A stretch of 64,000 bases of DNA. It comes from Patescibacteria group bacterium (GTDB taxonomy: Bacteria > Patescibacteriota > Patescibacteriia > 2-12-FULL-60-25). Below are positions 8,068 to 17,030 of the stretch, in pieces. The notes under the pieces are model-generated. The model made no database searches, had not been told where the DNA came from, and saw only the letters and a list, made by a program, of their open reading frames with translations. Each line of letters starts with the position of its first letter. Position 1 is the first letter of the stretch. The stretch is taken from positions 563,251 through 627,250 of the forward strand of contig JAVHLR010000001.1 of NCBI GenBank assembly GCA_031082005.1, written 5' to 3'. The translations under genes and the position numbers were made by a program.

Positions 8068-9999
8068 ATGGACGAGAATAGACGCGGCAGGTTATTCATC
8101 AACGACCATGACGGTGTCGGTTTGAAGATCGATCCGAACAAGAACGGACTTTTTCAACATGAGATCCTGTTCGAGGACGAAGTGACGCACTTGAAGGATG
8201 ACAAGATGTTTTTGGGTCCTGCTATCGCGACGCGGCGTTTTTGGTATGCGATAGCCGTGACTGCCGCGATGGTGCTGTTGCTGTTAGGGCGGGCATTTTG
8301 GATGCAGATATTGAGTCCAAGTGGTTACGTGGAGCTGGCTGACCGCAACCGCATAAGGCATGAGCGACAACCGGCCATGCGCGGCATCATCCGTGACAGC
8401 CGAGGAACGATCCTGGCTGACAATACGCCGTCTTTCGATCTTCAGGTGACGCCCTGGTATTTGCCCCTGAATCCAGAGGAGAGGGATGAGTTACTAGGCC
8501 GTGTTTCGCGCGAGATAGCCTTGCCCTTGAACGATATCCGGAACAAGATCGCCTCATCCACCGATCCCGGAGAGACACTCACATTGGTCCATGACCTGTC
8601 GTATGAAAAAGCAGTCGGTTTGAAGATTTTTCTTGATGACTCTTCTGCTTTTCAGGTGATAAACAGCAGCAAGCGTCGATATCCGTTCTCTGCCGAGTTG
8701 CCCAGCCTTTCGCACGTGCTAGGCTATGTCGGGCCTATTTCCCGTCCTGAATTGGATGCACGGAAAGAGCAGGGTTACCGCCAGACGGATTCCATCGGGA
8801 AGGCTGGGATCGAATATTCCCAGGAGATGCCGCTGCGTGGTCAGGTCGGAGAGAAGACCTATGAAGTGGATGCTTTGGGTGCGGTCACGACCATGGTAGG
8901 CGACAGATCGCCCGTAGACGGCACAGAAGTCACCTTGTCGTTGGATTTGGATCTTCAACGCGCGGCAGAAAAATCATTACGCGAAAATTTAGATAAATTC
9001 GAACTGCAGCGCGGATCGGTTGTCGCGCTCGATCCGCGTGACGGTTCCATCCTGGCGCTGGTCTCTTGGCCCGCATACGACGACAACCATTTTTCGGGCA
9101 CCGTATCCAGTACTTATTACGCAAAACTATTGGCTGATCCCGAGAAGCCGCTTTTACCCCGGGCTTTTGCGGGTACGTATCCATCCGGCTCTACGGTCAA
9201 ACCCGTCGTCGCGACTGCGGCTTTAGCCGAGGGGGTAGTGACGCCGCAGACGACAGTCTTCTCGAGCGGCGGCCTGCGCATGGGCTCGATATTTTTTCCG
9301 GATTGGAAGGCTGGAGGTCACGGTGTCACGAATGTGCGTAAAGCCATCGCTTGGTCGGTCAATACTTATTTTTATACTGTCGGCGGCGGTTATGAATCAT
9401 TCACCGGTCTGGGTGTCGATCGTCTGACCAGCTGGATGCGTCGTTTCGGCTTAGGCGACAAGACCGGGCTGGATTTGCCGGGAGAGAACTCGGGTTTCGT
9501 TCCGTCGACGGAGTGGAAGGAGCGGACAAAAGGCGAACGTTGGTACGTCGGAGATACGTACAACCTTTCGATTGGGCAGGGAGATCTGCTCGTCACCCCG
9601 CTGCAGGTGGCTTTGTTTACCGGTGAAATCGCAAACGGAGGGCATGAACTCACGCCGCATATGGTCAAGACGCCGGAAGATTTCGCTTTACCGCAAGAGA
9701 CGATAGCCGACCCAGTTGTGATCTCGACGGTCAGGCTTGGTATGCGCGACACTGTCGTCTATGGATCCGGGACGGCGCTCAAGTCTTTGCCGTTTGAGGC
9801 GGCCGGAAAGACTGGCACGGCGCAGTGGCGAAAAGACAAGCCTAACCACGCCTGGTTCACTTCTTTCGCGCCATTCGATAAGCCTGAAATTGTCGTTACG
9901 GTCTTGCTCGAAGAGGGAGACGAGGGTTCGCGCACGGCTATTCCTGTCGCGATCGATGTTCTAAGAGCGTGGTACGCGAAGCGCGGTACTGGCGGGTGA
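8068..9999 (+). CDS. mrdA: Class B penicillin-binding protein 2 (transpeptidase)
   Basis: A 643-residue protein that cross-links peptidoglycan during elongation. A 50-residue cytoplasmic N-terminus precedes one membrane helix (about 58-76). The dimerisation region follows (RQPAMRGIIRDSRGTILADN). The transpeptidase domain has the catalytic SxxK as STVK (PSGSTVKP), SxN as SVN (AWSVNTYF), and KTGT (AAGKTGTAQ). All three active-site motifs are intact. The N-terminal extension (LFINDHDGVGLKIDPN...) is longer than in E. coli PBP2. RodA is not in this window. Confidence 0.95.
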   Translation: MDENRRGRLFINDHDGVGLKIDPNKNGLFQHEILFEDEVTHLKDDKMFLGPAIATRRFWYAIAVTAAMVLLLLGRAFWMQILSPSGYVELADRNRIRHERQPAMRGIIRDSRGTILADNTPSFDLQVTPWYLPLNPEERDELLGRVSREIALPLNDIRNKIASSTDPGETLTLVHDLSYEKAVGLKIFLDDSSAFQVINSSKRRYPFSAELPSLSHVLGYVGPISRPELDARKEQGYRQTDSIGKAGIEYSQEMPLRGQVGEKTYEVDALGAVTTMVGDRSPVDGTEVTLSLDLDLQRAAEKSLRENLDKFELQRGSVVALDPRDGSILALVSWPAYDDNHFSGTVSSTYYAKLLADPEKPLLPRAFAGTYPSGSTVKPVVATAALAEGVVTPQTTVFSSGGLRMGSIFFPDWKAGGHGVTNVRKAIAWSVNTYFYTVGGGYESFTGLGVDRLTSWMRRFGLGDKTGLDLPGENSGFVPSTEWKERTKGERWYVGDTYNLSIGQGDLLVTPLQVALFTGEIANGGHELTPHMVKTPEDFALPQETIADPVVISTVRLGMRDTVVYGSGTALKSLPFEAAGKTGTAQWRKDKPNHAWFTSFAPFDKPEIVVTVLLEEGDEGSRTAIPVAIDVLRAWYAKRGTGG

Positions 10000-10016
10000 T
10001 GGATCGTACAGAGCAT

Positions 10017-10045
10017 TTGACATGTCTTAAGGCTTGTTCTAACCT
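10017..10045 (+). promoter_or_regulatory. Promoter for greA
   Basis: TTGACA, a 17-bp spacer, then TAACCT. The predicted start is near 10052, giving a leader of about 50 nt before greA. Confidence 0.55.
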
Positions 10046-10064
10046 ATCGTCAATAGAGAAAAAC

Positions 10065-10091
10065 ATACGCGCTGATTGATTCGGCGCGTAT
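10065..10091 (+). promoter_or_regulatory. Hairpin in the greA leader
   Basis: A perfect 8-bp stem ATACGCGC / GCGCGTAT with an 11-nt loop, followed by TTGATGATTTAT and the greA start at 10104. It lies between the greA promoter and the gene, so it may act as an attenuator. It could instead terminate transcripts from the PBP2 operon. Confidence 0.5.
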
Positions 10092-10103
10092 TTGATGATT
10101 TAT

Positions 10104-10571
10104 ATGGCAGACAAAGTGACCTATATAACCGCCGATGGCTTGGAGAAACTCAAGTCAGAATTGGAGCAGCTCAAGACCGTCAAACTCCGTGAGTTGGCTA
10201 ATCGTGTCGATGCAGCCAAGTCTTTGGGCGACCTGTCTGAAAACGCAGAATATCATGATGCTAAGGATGATTTAGCCATGACGCACGCACGTATCCGTCA
10301 GATCGAGGAGATGCTGAAAAATATCTCCATCATCACCTCCGAAGGGAAGACCGAAACAGTGCGCATCGGTTCGACCGTAGAGCTTGAATATTCTGCCGGA
10401 AAAAAGAAGTCGTATAAGATAGTCGGTTCGAATGAGGCTGACCCTTTAAATGGCCTTATTTCAAACGAATCTCCCTTAGGGAGTGCGTTTTTGGACCGCA
10501 AGAAAGGGGAGTTGGTGAGCGTCGAGACGCCTGGTGGAAGCATAGAGTACAGAATTGTATCAATTTCATAG
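10104..10571 (+). CDS. greA: Transcription elongation factor GreA
   Basis: A 155-residue protein of normal length. The N-terminal coiled coil (YITADGLEKLKSELEQLK...) carries the acidic tip region LSENAEYHDAKDDL. The C-terminal FKBP-like domain has IGSTVELEY and ISNESPLGSAFLDRKKGE. It rescues backtracked RNA polymerase by stimulating transcript cleavage. The start at MADKVTYIT fits the family better than the ATG 9 nt upstream. A second, divergent GreA-like gene is at 41557. Confidence 0.95.
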   Translation: MADKVTYITADGLEKLKSELEQLKTVKLRELANRVDAAKSLGDLSENAEYHDAKDDLAMTHARIRQIEEMLKNISIITSEGKTETVRIGSTVELEYSAGKKKSYKIVGSNEADPLNGLISNESPLGSAFLDRKKGELVSVETPGGSIEYRIVSIS

Positions 10572-10614
10572 TATTGTTGCTCAATAGTCGTCCCGGAAAA
10601 TAACTCGGGATTTT

Positions 10615-10637
10615 CATCCCGGGTCAAGCCCGGGATG
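10615..10637 (+). repeat. CATCCCGGG palindrome downstream of greA
   Basis: A perfect 9-bp inverted repeat CATCCCGGG / CCCGGGATG with a 5-nt loop. It belongs to the family of CATCCCGG-type hairpins found again at 14021, 27939, 48685 and in part near 59610. It may also terminate greA transcription, although the T-tract is short. Confidence 0.6.
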
Positions 10638-10744
10638 GTTGTTTGTCTGCTGGACGCCGGCCCTGGCGTTGGAGACGGTCAAGGTCTGAAGTATTGAAAT
10701 TTCTCATTGCATTCTTTATTACGAACAGTTAATCTTGCCTGCGT

Positions 10745-12247
10745 ATGTTACAGGACGAAATCCAAGTCAGACGTGAGAAGTTGGACAAGCTCAAGGCGCT
10801 CGGCATCGAACCGTATCCGGTGGCCAGTCAACGCGACACGGAAATCGCGGAAGCGCTATCCGAGTTCGACGCCTGGAGCGCATCCTCCAAGACGCTGGTT
10901 TTGGCCGGTCGTCTCATGACGACGCGTTTGCACGGTTCCCTGCTTTTCGCGGATATGACTGACGGGACGGGCAAAATACAGCTCGTGGTCAAACAAGATA
11001 CGGTCGGTGAAGAATCGTTTAAGCAGTTCAGCGATTTAATAGATCCTGGCGACATCGTTGAAGCCAACGGTACGCTATTCCAGACCAAACGTGGCGAGCG
11101 CTCTTTGGAAGTGCAGGGATGGCGCATCCTCTCCAAAGCGCTTTTGCCACTACCAGAAAAATGGCACGGTCTCCAGGACGTCGAAAAACGTTATCGTGAA
11201 CGTGAGATGGATCTTTTGAGCAACCCCGAAGTCAAAGCGCGCTTCCTGACCCGTTCGCGGCTCATCTCGTCTTTGCGTCATTATCTGGATGAGCGGGATT
11301 TCGTCGAAGTGGAAACCCCGATCCTGCAATCTATACCGGGCGGAGCCAATGCACGCCCCTTCATCACGCACCATAACGCATTGGACATCGACCTATATCT
11401 CCGTATCGCACCGGAGCTCTATCTCAAGAGACTCGTCGTCGGCGGCTTCGAGCGAGTCTATGAGATAGGTCGTTGCTTCAGGAACGAGGGGATCGACTAC
11501 GCGCACAATCCGGAATTCACGATGATCGAACTTTACTGGTCGTATGCCTCGAAAGAGAAGTTCATCGGATTCCTTGAAGAGATGTTGGTCTCGATTATCC
11601 AAGCGTCAGTCGGACGGACAGCTATAGCTCAAGAGAGCGGAGAGACTGTGGATTTCGCTACGCCGTATCCGCGCGTGACCTTCCGTGAAGCTATTTTGGA
11701 ATCTTGCGGCATCGACATCGATCTGCTCAAGACCGAGAAAGAGGTCGTAGCAGCTGCTGTCGCCAAAGGCCTGAAACTAGATTTCAGCGAATGTCACGGA
11801 TTGGGCGAGCACTTCGATGAGTTGTACAAAAAGACAGCTCGACCTAAAATATCCCAACCTACGTGGGTCTTCGACTACCCAGCCGAACTTAAGCCTTTGG
11901 CCGGCGTACACCCGATGGATCCGACGAAGAGCTCTTCCTGCCAACTGGTCGTCATGGGCGCCGAAGTCGTCAACGCTTATTATCACGAACTTTCTGATCC
12001 TCTGGTGCAACGCAAACATCTGGAAGAGCAGCAGGGATTGCGCGAGCAGGGCAGCGAAGTCGCTCAATGCATCGACGAAGGATTCCTGCGCGCCTTGGAA
12101 CACGGCTTGCCGCCGACTTCCGGCATGGGTTTCGGCATCGATCGTCTGGTCGCATTCTTGACCGGGGCACCCAACCTGAAAGAAGTGATTCTGTTCCCTA
12201 CGCTGCGTCCGCAACACGAGGGTAAAGACGAAGTTTCGCAAGAATAG
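10745..12247 (+). CDS. lysS: Lysyl-tRNA synthetase, class II
   Basis: A 500-residue enzyme that charges tRNA-Lys. The N-terminal OB-fold anticodon domain contains LVLAGRLMTTRLHGSLLFADM. The class II core has motif 1 (FVEVETPILQSIPGGANARPF), motif 2 (VYEIGRCFRNEGID...HNPEFTMIELYW) and motif 3 (GMGFGIDRLVAFLTG). Length is typical. It heads a tight run with the nucleotidyltransferase and serS genes. TAATCT ends 9 nt before the ATG, suggesting a very short leader. Confidence 0.97.
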   Translation: MLQDEIQVRREKLDKLKALGIEPYPVASQRDTEIAEALSEFDAWSASSKTLVLAGRLMTTRLHGSLLFADMTDGTGKIQLVVKQDTVGEESFKQFSDLIDPGDIVEANGTLFQTKRGERSLEVQGWRILSKALLPLPEKWHGLQDVEKRYREREMDLLSNPEVKARFLTRSRLISSLRHYLDERDFVEVETPILQSIPGGANARPFITHHNALDIDLYLRIAPELYLKRLVVGGFERVYEIGRCFRNEGIDYAHNPEFTMIELYWSYASKEKFIGFLEEMLVSIIQASVGRTAIAQESGETVDFATPYPRVTFREAILESCGIDIDLLKTEKEVVAAAVAKGLKLDFSECHGLGEHFDELYKKTARPKISQPTWVFDYPAELKPLAGVHPMDPTKSSSCQLVVMGAEVVNAYYHELSDPLVQRKHLEEQQGLREQGSEVAQCIDEGFLRALEHGLPPTSGMGFGIDRLVAFLTGAPNLKEVILFPTLRPQHEGKDEVSQE

Positions 12248-12251
12248 GTAT

Positions 12252-12722
12252 ATGAAAAAAATAGCCATGTGCTTCGGTGCATTCGACGGGTTACATGCGG
12301 GGCATGAGGATTTCTTCAGGCAGGCAAAAGACTTCGCCGACGAACTCATTGTAGTCGTCGCCTGTGACACGACGATAGTCGAAATCACCGGTGACCTGCC
12401 GCGCAACAATGAGGGGCATCGCGTTAACTGTGTCGGAGAACACCCGCTGGTTGATGAAGCGCGCCTGGGCTATCTGGACGATAAATATCGGATCATCGAA
12501 GAGGTCAAGCCGGACGTGATCTGTCTAGGTCACGACCAGGAGGTGTTCACCGAGAACCTGGACGCTGAATTGGCCCGCAGAGGCCTTTCGGCCACCGTCG
12601 TACGCTGCGAACCTTTCAGCCCCGAGATATTCAAGATTAATTATGTCGACCGTGACCGTGACCGCGACGAAGAACAGAACTACCAGGACACGGAGTACGA
12701 AGAGAGGGGATTGCCATTATAA
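12252..12722 (+). CDS. Cytidylyltransferase-like nucleotidyltransferase
   Basis: A 156-residue protein of the HxGH nucleotidyltransferase superfamily. The N-terminal FGAFDGLHAGHEDFFRQA holds the HAGH motif, and VVACD and PDVICLGHDQ match the rest of the nucleotide site, although the usual C-terminal ISST motif is replaced by SPEIFKI. Close relatives include archaeal FAD synthase (RibL) and glycerol-3-phosphate cytidylyltransferase; the substrate cannot be decided. The tail is charged (DRDRDRDEEQ). It lies 4 bp after lysS and 3 bp before serS. Confidence 0.75.
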   Translation: MKKIAMCFGAFDGLHAGHEDFFRQAKDFADELIVVVACDTTIVEITGDLPRNNEGHRVNCVGEHPLVDEARLGYLDDKYRIIEEVKPDVICLGHDQEVFTENLDAELARRGLSATVVRCEPFSPEIFKINYVDRDRDRDEEQNYQDTEYEERGLPL

Positions 12723-12725
12723 ATT

Positions 12726-13994
12726 ATGTTGGATCCAAAATACATCCGCGAACACGCGGAGGAAGTAAAAGAGAATTGCCGCTGGCGTAACGTCAAAATC
12801 GATGTGGATGCCTGGCTTAAGTTGGACACTGATCGTTTAGGCCTATTACGCGAAGTCGAAGAACTACGTGCTTCCAGGAATGTGGTGGCGGAAAAGATGA
12901 AGTCAGCCGCTCCGGAAGAGCGCCCAGCTTTAATCGAGCAGGGAAAAACGCTTAAGGAACAGCTAGTCGTAAAGGAGTCGTCTTTGGAACCGATAGATGG
13001 CGCGTGGAAAGCTGGCCTGATGGCTTTCCCAAATCTAACCCATCCGAACTCGCCAAAAACTCTGACCGAAGACGGCAGCCAAGAGGTCAGGATCGTCGGA
13101 GAAATCAAGAAGCTTGAAAAACCCCTGGACCATGTCGCGCTAGCCGAAAAATTCGATCTGATAGATTTCAATCGCGGTGCTAAAGTGGCCGGCGCTAAAT
13201 TCTACTTCCTGAAGAACCAAGCTGCCATCCTTGAACAGGCGTTGACGCGCTATGCCTTCGATTATCTTACCAAAGAGGGATTTATCCCTATCTCCACGCC
13301 AGATGTCGCGCGCGACGAAGTCCTGCTTGGGACAGGATACCAACCGCGCGGACCGGAGACACAGATCTATTCGCTCGAAGGGACTGACTTGTCGCTCGTA
13401 GGCACTGCGGAAATACCGTTAGGCGGTTATCATAAGGATGAGGTGCTGGAAAATGCCTCACTGCCTCTCAAATACGTCGGACTTTCGCACTGCTTCCGCA
13501 CCGAGGCAGGTTCATACGGCAAGGAGTCTTACGGTCTTTATCGCGTACACCAGTTCACGAAGATCGAGATGTTCGTCTTCTGCACGCCGGAGCAGTCGGA
13601 GGCGCTGCATGCGGAACTCATACGCCATGAAGAAAATCTGTTCAAGTCACTGAATATACCGTTTCGCGTCCTGGATATCTGCTCTGGTGATCTTGGGGGA
13701 CCGGCCTACCGCAAATACGATTTGGAGGCTTGGATGTGGGGTCGGAATGACGGAAAAGGGGATTGGGGCGAGGTAACCTCTGCCTCGAACTGCACGGATT
13801 TCCAGGCACGCCGTCTGAATGTCAGATTCAAGAACGAAGAAGGGGATATGGGGTATGTACACACACTGAATGGTACGGCTTTTGCCATCTCACGCGCTCT
13901 TATCGCTCTACTTGAGAACAACCAACAACCTGATGGGACGATCGAAATTCCGACGCCATTAATCCAGTATTGCGGCTTTTCCAAGATTGAATAA
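12726..13994 (+). CDS. serS: Seryl-tRNA synthetase
   Basis: A 422-residue class II enzyme. The N-terminal antiparallel coiled-coil arm (LREVEELRASRNVVAEKM...) binds the long arm of tRNA-Ser. The core has TAEIPL, motif 2 CFRTEAGSYGKESYGLYRVHQF and motif 3 NGTAFAISRALIALLENNQ. Length is typical. The next feature is a strong terminator at 14021, so serS ends the lysS transcription unit. Confidence 0.97.
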   Translation: MLDPKYIREHAEEVKENCRWRNVKIDVDAWLKLDTDRLGLLREVEELRASRNVVAEKMKSAAPEERPALIEQGKTLKEQLVVKESSLEPIDGAWKAGLMAFPNLTHPNSPKTLTEDGSQEVRIVGEIKKLEKPLDHVALAEKFDLIDFNRGAKVAGAKFYFLKNQAAILEQALTRYAFDYLTKEGFIPISTPDVARDEVLLGTGYQPRGPETQIYSLEGTDLSLVGTAEIPLGGYHKDEVLENASLPLKYVGLSHCFRTEAGSYGKESYGLYRVHQFTKIEMFVFCTPEQSEALHAELIRHEENLFKSLNIPFRVLDICSGDLGGPAYRKYDLEAWMWGRNDGKGDWGEVTSASNCTDFQARRLNVRFKNEEGDMGYVHTLNGTAFAISRALIALLENNQQPDGTIEIPTPLIQYCGFSKIE

Positions 13995-14020
13995 AAATTA
14001 TAGTCAATACGGTTTTGTTA

Positions 14021-14047
14021 TCCCGGCTGCCGAGCCGGGATTTTTTT
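14021..14047 (+). terminator. Intrinsic terminator after serS
   Basis: A stem TCCCGGCT / AGCCGGGA with a short loop, followed immediately by a run of seven T. The stem uses the same CCCGG core as the dispersed hairpins in this window. Confidence 0.85.
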
Positions 14048-14125
14048 AGTCGTTGCAGTGGCTTACGATGGGCAAACTTAGTTTTATTTTAGACCGACTG
14101 GACGAAAACCCGTTTTTTAGCGAAA

Positions 14126-15301
14126 ATGTATAGCATGCAAAACCAACATAAGACTCGCGTCGAGCTATCTGCGGATGCTTTGGGCCATAATATCGACGCC
14201 TTCAATTCGATCTTAAGCGGAGCAAAGATGATGGCTGTGGTAAAATCAAACGCTTATGGCCACGGGCTGGTCGAAACAGCTAAAATCGCAGAAAAGAAAG
14301 GTGTGGCTTGGTTTGGCGTAGATAATGTGGACGAGGGCTTGGCGCTACGACGCTCCGGCATCAAAAAACCGATTCTGATTTTGGGCTATACCTTGAATTC
14401 GCGTCTGCGTGATTGTGTGGACAATGGTTTATCTTTCATGGCCTACAACAAAGAAACCGTTAAAGCTTTAGGCGCCTTGAAGCTCAAGCCGTTGGGCGCT
14501 CATCCGTCGAAAGACAAAAAAGCCGCGTACGTCCACCTCAAGATCGAGACTGGAACTACTCGGCAAGGAACGGCGGGAAAGGAGCTTGTGGACTTAGCGA
14601 AAAGCCTGCAAAAGATTTCTGGTGTGATCATCGAGGGTGCCTCTACGCACTACGCGAATATCGAAGACACGACAGACTCCAGCTATGCTGAATTACAGCT
14701 ACAGCGTTTTCAGGAGAACTTGGAGAACCTAAAAAAAATAGGCATCGATCCGCCGTGGAAGCACACCGCCTGTAGCGCGGCTGCCATCCTTTATCCAGAG
14801 ACCTATTTCAATCTTGCACGTGTCGGCATAGCGATGTACGGCTTGTGGCCGTCAAAGGAAACCCAAGCCGTGGCGAAGCGCGAAAAAAGGCTGATTGAGC
14901 TACGGCCGGCGCTGACCTGGAAAACCGTCATCGCGCAAATAAAGTCCGTAAAAAAGAATACACCGGTCAGCTATGGACTGACCGAGAAAGTTACGCGCAA
15001 TGCGAAGCTGGCGGTCTTGCCGGTCGGTTATTGGGATGGCTATGATCGTCGAGGTTTATCCCAAGTCGGGCAGGTCTTGGTGCACGGTCGTCGCTGCAAA
15101 GTCGTGGGCCGCATCTGCATGAATATGTGCGTAATCGACGTGACCGATGTCCCGCGTGTCAAAGTCGAGGACGAAGTAGTCTTGTTGGGAAAACAGGGGA
15201 AAGAATGCATCTCGGCCGAGGACGTAGCGGCAAAAATCGGAACGATAAATTACGAGGTAGTGACTAGAATCAACCCTTTGTTGCCGCGTATTGTCATTTG
15301 A
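14126..15301 (+). CDS. alr: Alanine racemase
   Basis: A 391-residue (388 from the ATG at 14135) PLP enzyme making D-alanine for peptidoglycan. The PLP lysine is in VVKSNAYGHG. The C-terminal catalytic tyrosine region is visible as VSYGLTEKVT followed by LPVGYWDGYDR, and RVGIAMYGLWP is also conserved. The order racemase then FtsQ-like protein groups wall-precursor and division functions. Its stop codon lies one base before the next ATG. Confidence 0.95.
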   Translation: MYSMQNQHKTRVELSADALGHNIDAFNSILSGAKMMAVVKSNAYGHGLVETAKIAEKKGVAWFGVDNVDEGLALRRSGIKKPILILGYTLNSRLRDCVDNGLSFMAYNKETVKALGALKLKPLGAHPSKDKKAAYVHLKIETGTTRQGTAGKELVDLAKSLQKISGVIIEGASTHYANIEDTTDSSYAELQLQRFQENLENLKKIGIDPPWKHTACSAAAILYPETYFNLARVGIAMYGLWPSKETQAVAKREKRLIELRPALTWKTVIAQIKSVKKNTPVSYGLTEKVTRNAKLAVLPVGYWDGYDRRGLSQVGQVLVHGRRCKVVGRICMNMCVIDVTDVPRVKVEDEVVLLGKQGKECISAEDVAAKIGTINYEVVTRINPLLPRIVI

Positions 15302-15302
15302 C

Positions 15303-16139
15303 ATGAAATTCAGGATCATAACCAATAACCCGGAGCTGCGGATGAGAAGGTCTTGGAAACAGGCGAAGTATTTTTCGTTGTTTCTTGTCATGCTTTGTTT
15401 GATTACGGGGGGTGCATGGTTCGTACTGAACTCCGGCTATTATCGGTTAGCTAATGTTGAAATCAACGACCTCACGACCCTCGGGAAGGGGGAAGTGGTA
15501 TCAACGACTTATCAGATACTGGACAGGGGAGGGTGGAGACCTTGGGGCAATGACAACCTAGTTTTTATTGACACAGAAAAGCTATCGTCATCATTAAAGG
15601 ACGAACTTTTTGCCGAAAGCGTGGCTGTGGATAAAGTTTATCCCAATATTTTACGACTCATGATAGAGGAGCGGCAGAGGAGTGTGGTGATGAGCTCCCA
15701 AGGACAGTATCTACAGATCGATACACAAGGTATGGTGGCCGGTTATGCCGAAGGTAAAGCCAAAGAAGACGTTGATGCTCGCTTAGCTGATAAATCTCTC
15801 GCCGACCCAAAAACGCCACCTTTGATAATTTGTGATTTGCCTGAATTGGCAGCAGCCGGATACCAAGTTACGGACTCGGAGTTCGTTAAGAAGTGGCTTG
15901 AGGCCTATAAGGCTTTAAATGACGCTGGGTTAAAATTCAGATACTTCAGACTATCAAGCCCCAGCTCCGATCTGCTGAAAGTCGTCACAGATGGTGGCTA
16001 TGAGGTCTACTATGACCTGAAAACGCCTTTAAACGGGCAAATAGAGGTCTATAAGAAGTTCGTGGCATCCAAGCCCAAAGATCTTAAAATTCACGAGTAC
16101 ATAGATATTAGGATACCAGGAAAGGTTTATTTAAAGTGA
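15303..16139 (+). CDS. FtsQ/DivIB-like division protein
   Basis: A 278-residue protein with a basic cytoplasmic N-terminus, one membrane helix (about 25-46) and an extracytoplasmic POTRA-type domain beginning LANVEINDLTTLGKGEVVSTTYQIL. This is the topology of FtsQ/DivIB, which links the early divisome to FtsL/FtsB and FtsWI. Similarity is structural rather than strong in sequence, as is usual for the family. ATG 15303 is chosen over the TTG at 15291, which lies inside alr. Confidence 0.75.
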   Translation: MKFRIITNNPELRMRRSWKQAKYFSLFLVMLCLITGGAWFVLNSGYYRLANVEINDLTTLGKGEVVSTTYQILDRGGWRPWGNDNLVFIDTEKLSSSLKDELFAESVAVDKVYPNILRLMIEERQRSVVMSSQGQYLQIDTQGMVAGYAEGKAKEDVDARLADKSLADPKTPPLIICDLPELAAAGYQVTDSEFVKKWLEAYKALNDAGLKFRYFRLSSPSSDLLKVVTDGGYEVYYDLKTPLNGQIEVYKKFVASKPKDLKIHEYIDIRIPGKVYLK

Positions 16140-16167
16140 AGTAAGACGGTCAGGATTTGATTAATAA

Positions 16168-16191
16168 CATTAACGGAAGTTAATGATTTTT
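16168..16191 (+). terminator. Terminator after the ftsQ-like gene
   Basis: CATTAAC / GTTAATG around a GGAA tetraloop, then ATTTTTGTT. Confidence 0.75.
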
Positions 16192-16222
16192 GTTGCCGTA
16201 CTAAGTGTCAGAAACTCGAGTT

Positions 16223-16378
16223 AAACATATCTAGTGTCTCATAACATATATTGTGCGACGCTAAGCTAATTCGATATGGACGCGTGCTTGGCCGACCTGC
16301 TCCTCTACCCTCTCGTGAAAAATGAAAAATCTGACCTGCCCCCGATTCTCCTTTAATAAGGGCAGAGAATTTTTTTTA
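16223..16378 (+). other. Long AT-rich intergenic stretch with a second terminator
   Basis: No open frame is supported between 16140 and 16564. A weak promoter-like TTAAAC-17-ACATAT near 16223 is followed about 100 nt later by the hairpin CTGCCC / GGGCAG (16336-16365), which runs into eight T. An alternative stem ATTCTC/GAGAAT overlaps it. This could be a short untranslated RNA, or simply a second terminator insulating the next gene. Beyond 16380 the sequence is A/T-rich with no structure I can name. Confidence 0.3.
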
Positions 16379-16497
16379 AAAAAAAATTATTCATAAAATA
16401 AATAAAAAAATCGTTTCGCTTTGATCAATTATTTATTTTCTTTTAACTTCTGCACCAGGCTCTTCGTTACTCCGTCCCCCATCGCTTAAGTCATGCC

Positions 16498-16526
16498 TTG
16501 ACCCTATCGTCATATCCAGTTATAAC
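16498..16526 (+). promoter_or_regulatory. Sigma70-type promoter for the gene at 16565
   Basis: TTGACC, a 17-bp spacer, then TATAAC. A Shine-Dalgarno GGAG lies at 16553-16556, eight bases before the ATG. Confidence 0.75.
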
Positions 16527-16564
16527 GACTGGGCTCTTTTGGGAATTTATATGGAGATGAAGAA

Positions 16565-16978
16565 ATGGTTGGCAGCATTAGGACGGCCAGCGAGCTGACG
16601 ATTTTCGTCGAAAAAGTCATGCGCGACAAATGTTTCTCGATCTATCGCCGCGATGTCGTTAAGCTCTTGATGCTGCTGTCGAGCACACTACACCAAGTGC
16701 CGTACAGGCCGTGGTATCTGGAACGTTACGACAAACTAGGCATTTTTTGCCACTACCTGGCGGTCAAGATGTCATACGACGCGCACCTAGAGGTATCAGA
16801 AGGCGTACCTGTTTGGTTGAATGTGCTTGCAGGTAGATATGACTGCCCCGGCATGAATAGCGGCAGGAACAAAGTTGAAGCCTTTCTTAGGCTAGCCCCT
16901 GACGTCGCTGGTCTGCTGAAAAAGTATGGGCCGGACAATGTCCAGACCATGCCGCCGCCTCCTCTACTAGCGAGTTGA
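16565..16978 (+). CDS. Hypothetical protein in a stand-alone expression cassette
   Basis: A 137-residue soluble protein that I do not recognise. It is rich in aromatic and basic residues in the first half (YRRDVVKLLMLLSS, PYRPWYLERYDKLG) and ends in a Pro-rich tail. It has its own consensus promoter, its own Shine-Dalgarno site and its own hairpin (16994-17018). Transcription is therefore monocistronic, in contrast to the leaderless genes around it. No function is proposed. Confidence 0.7.
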   Translation: MVGSIRTASELTIFVEKVMRDKCFSIYRRDVVKLLMLLSSTLHQVPYRPWYLERYDKLGIFCHYLAVKMSYDAHLEVSEGVPVWLNVLAGRYDCPGMNSGRNKVEAFLRLAPDVAGLLKKYGPDNVQTMPPPPLLAS

Positions 16979-16993
16979 TTCCTTATCAACTAC

Positions 16994-17018
16994 AGGCCGG
17001 GCTATCTAAGTCCGGTCT
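16994..17018. terminator. Bidirectional hairpin between converging genes
   Basis: Stem AGGCCGG / CCGGTCT (one G-T pair). It lies between the stops of the + gene at 16978 and the - gene at 17031. Confidence 0.55.
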
Positions 17019-17030
17019 TGCCTTATGAGA

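Noticed and set aside
10615-10637. CRISPR-like repeats
   Set aside because: The CATCCCGG hairpins are dispersed single units or pairs without regular spacers; no CRISPR array or cas gene is present. The Cas4-like domain in the helicase gene is part of a repair enzyme.
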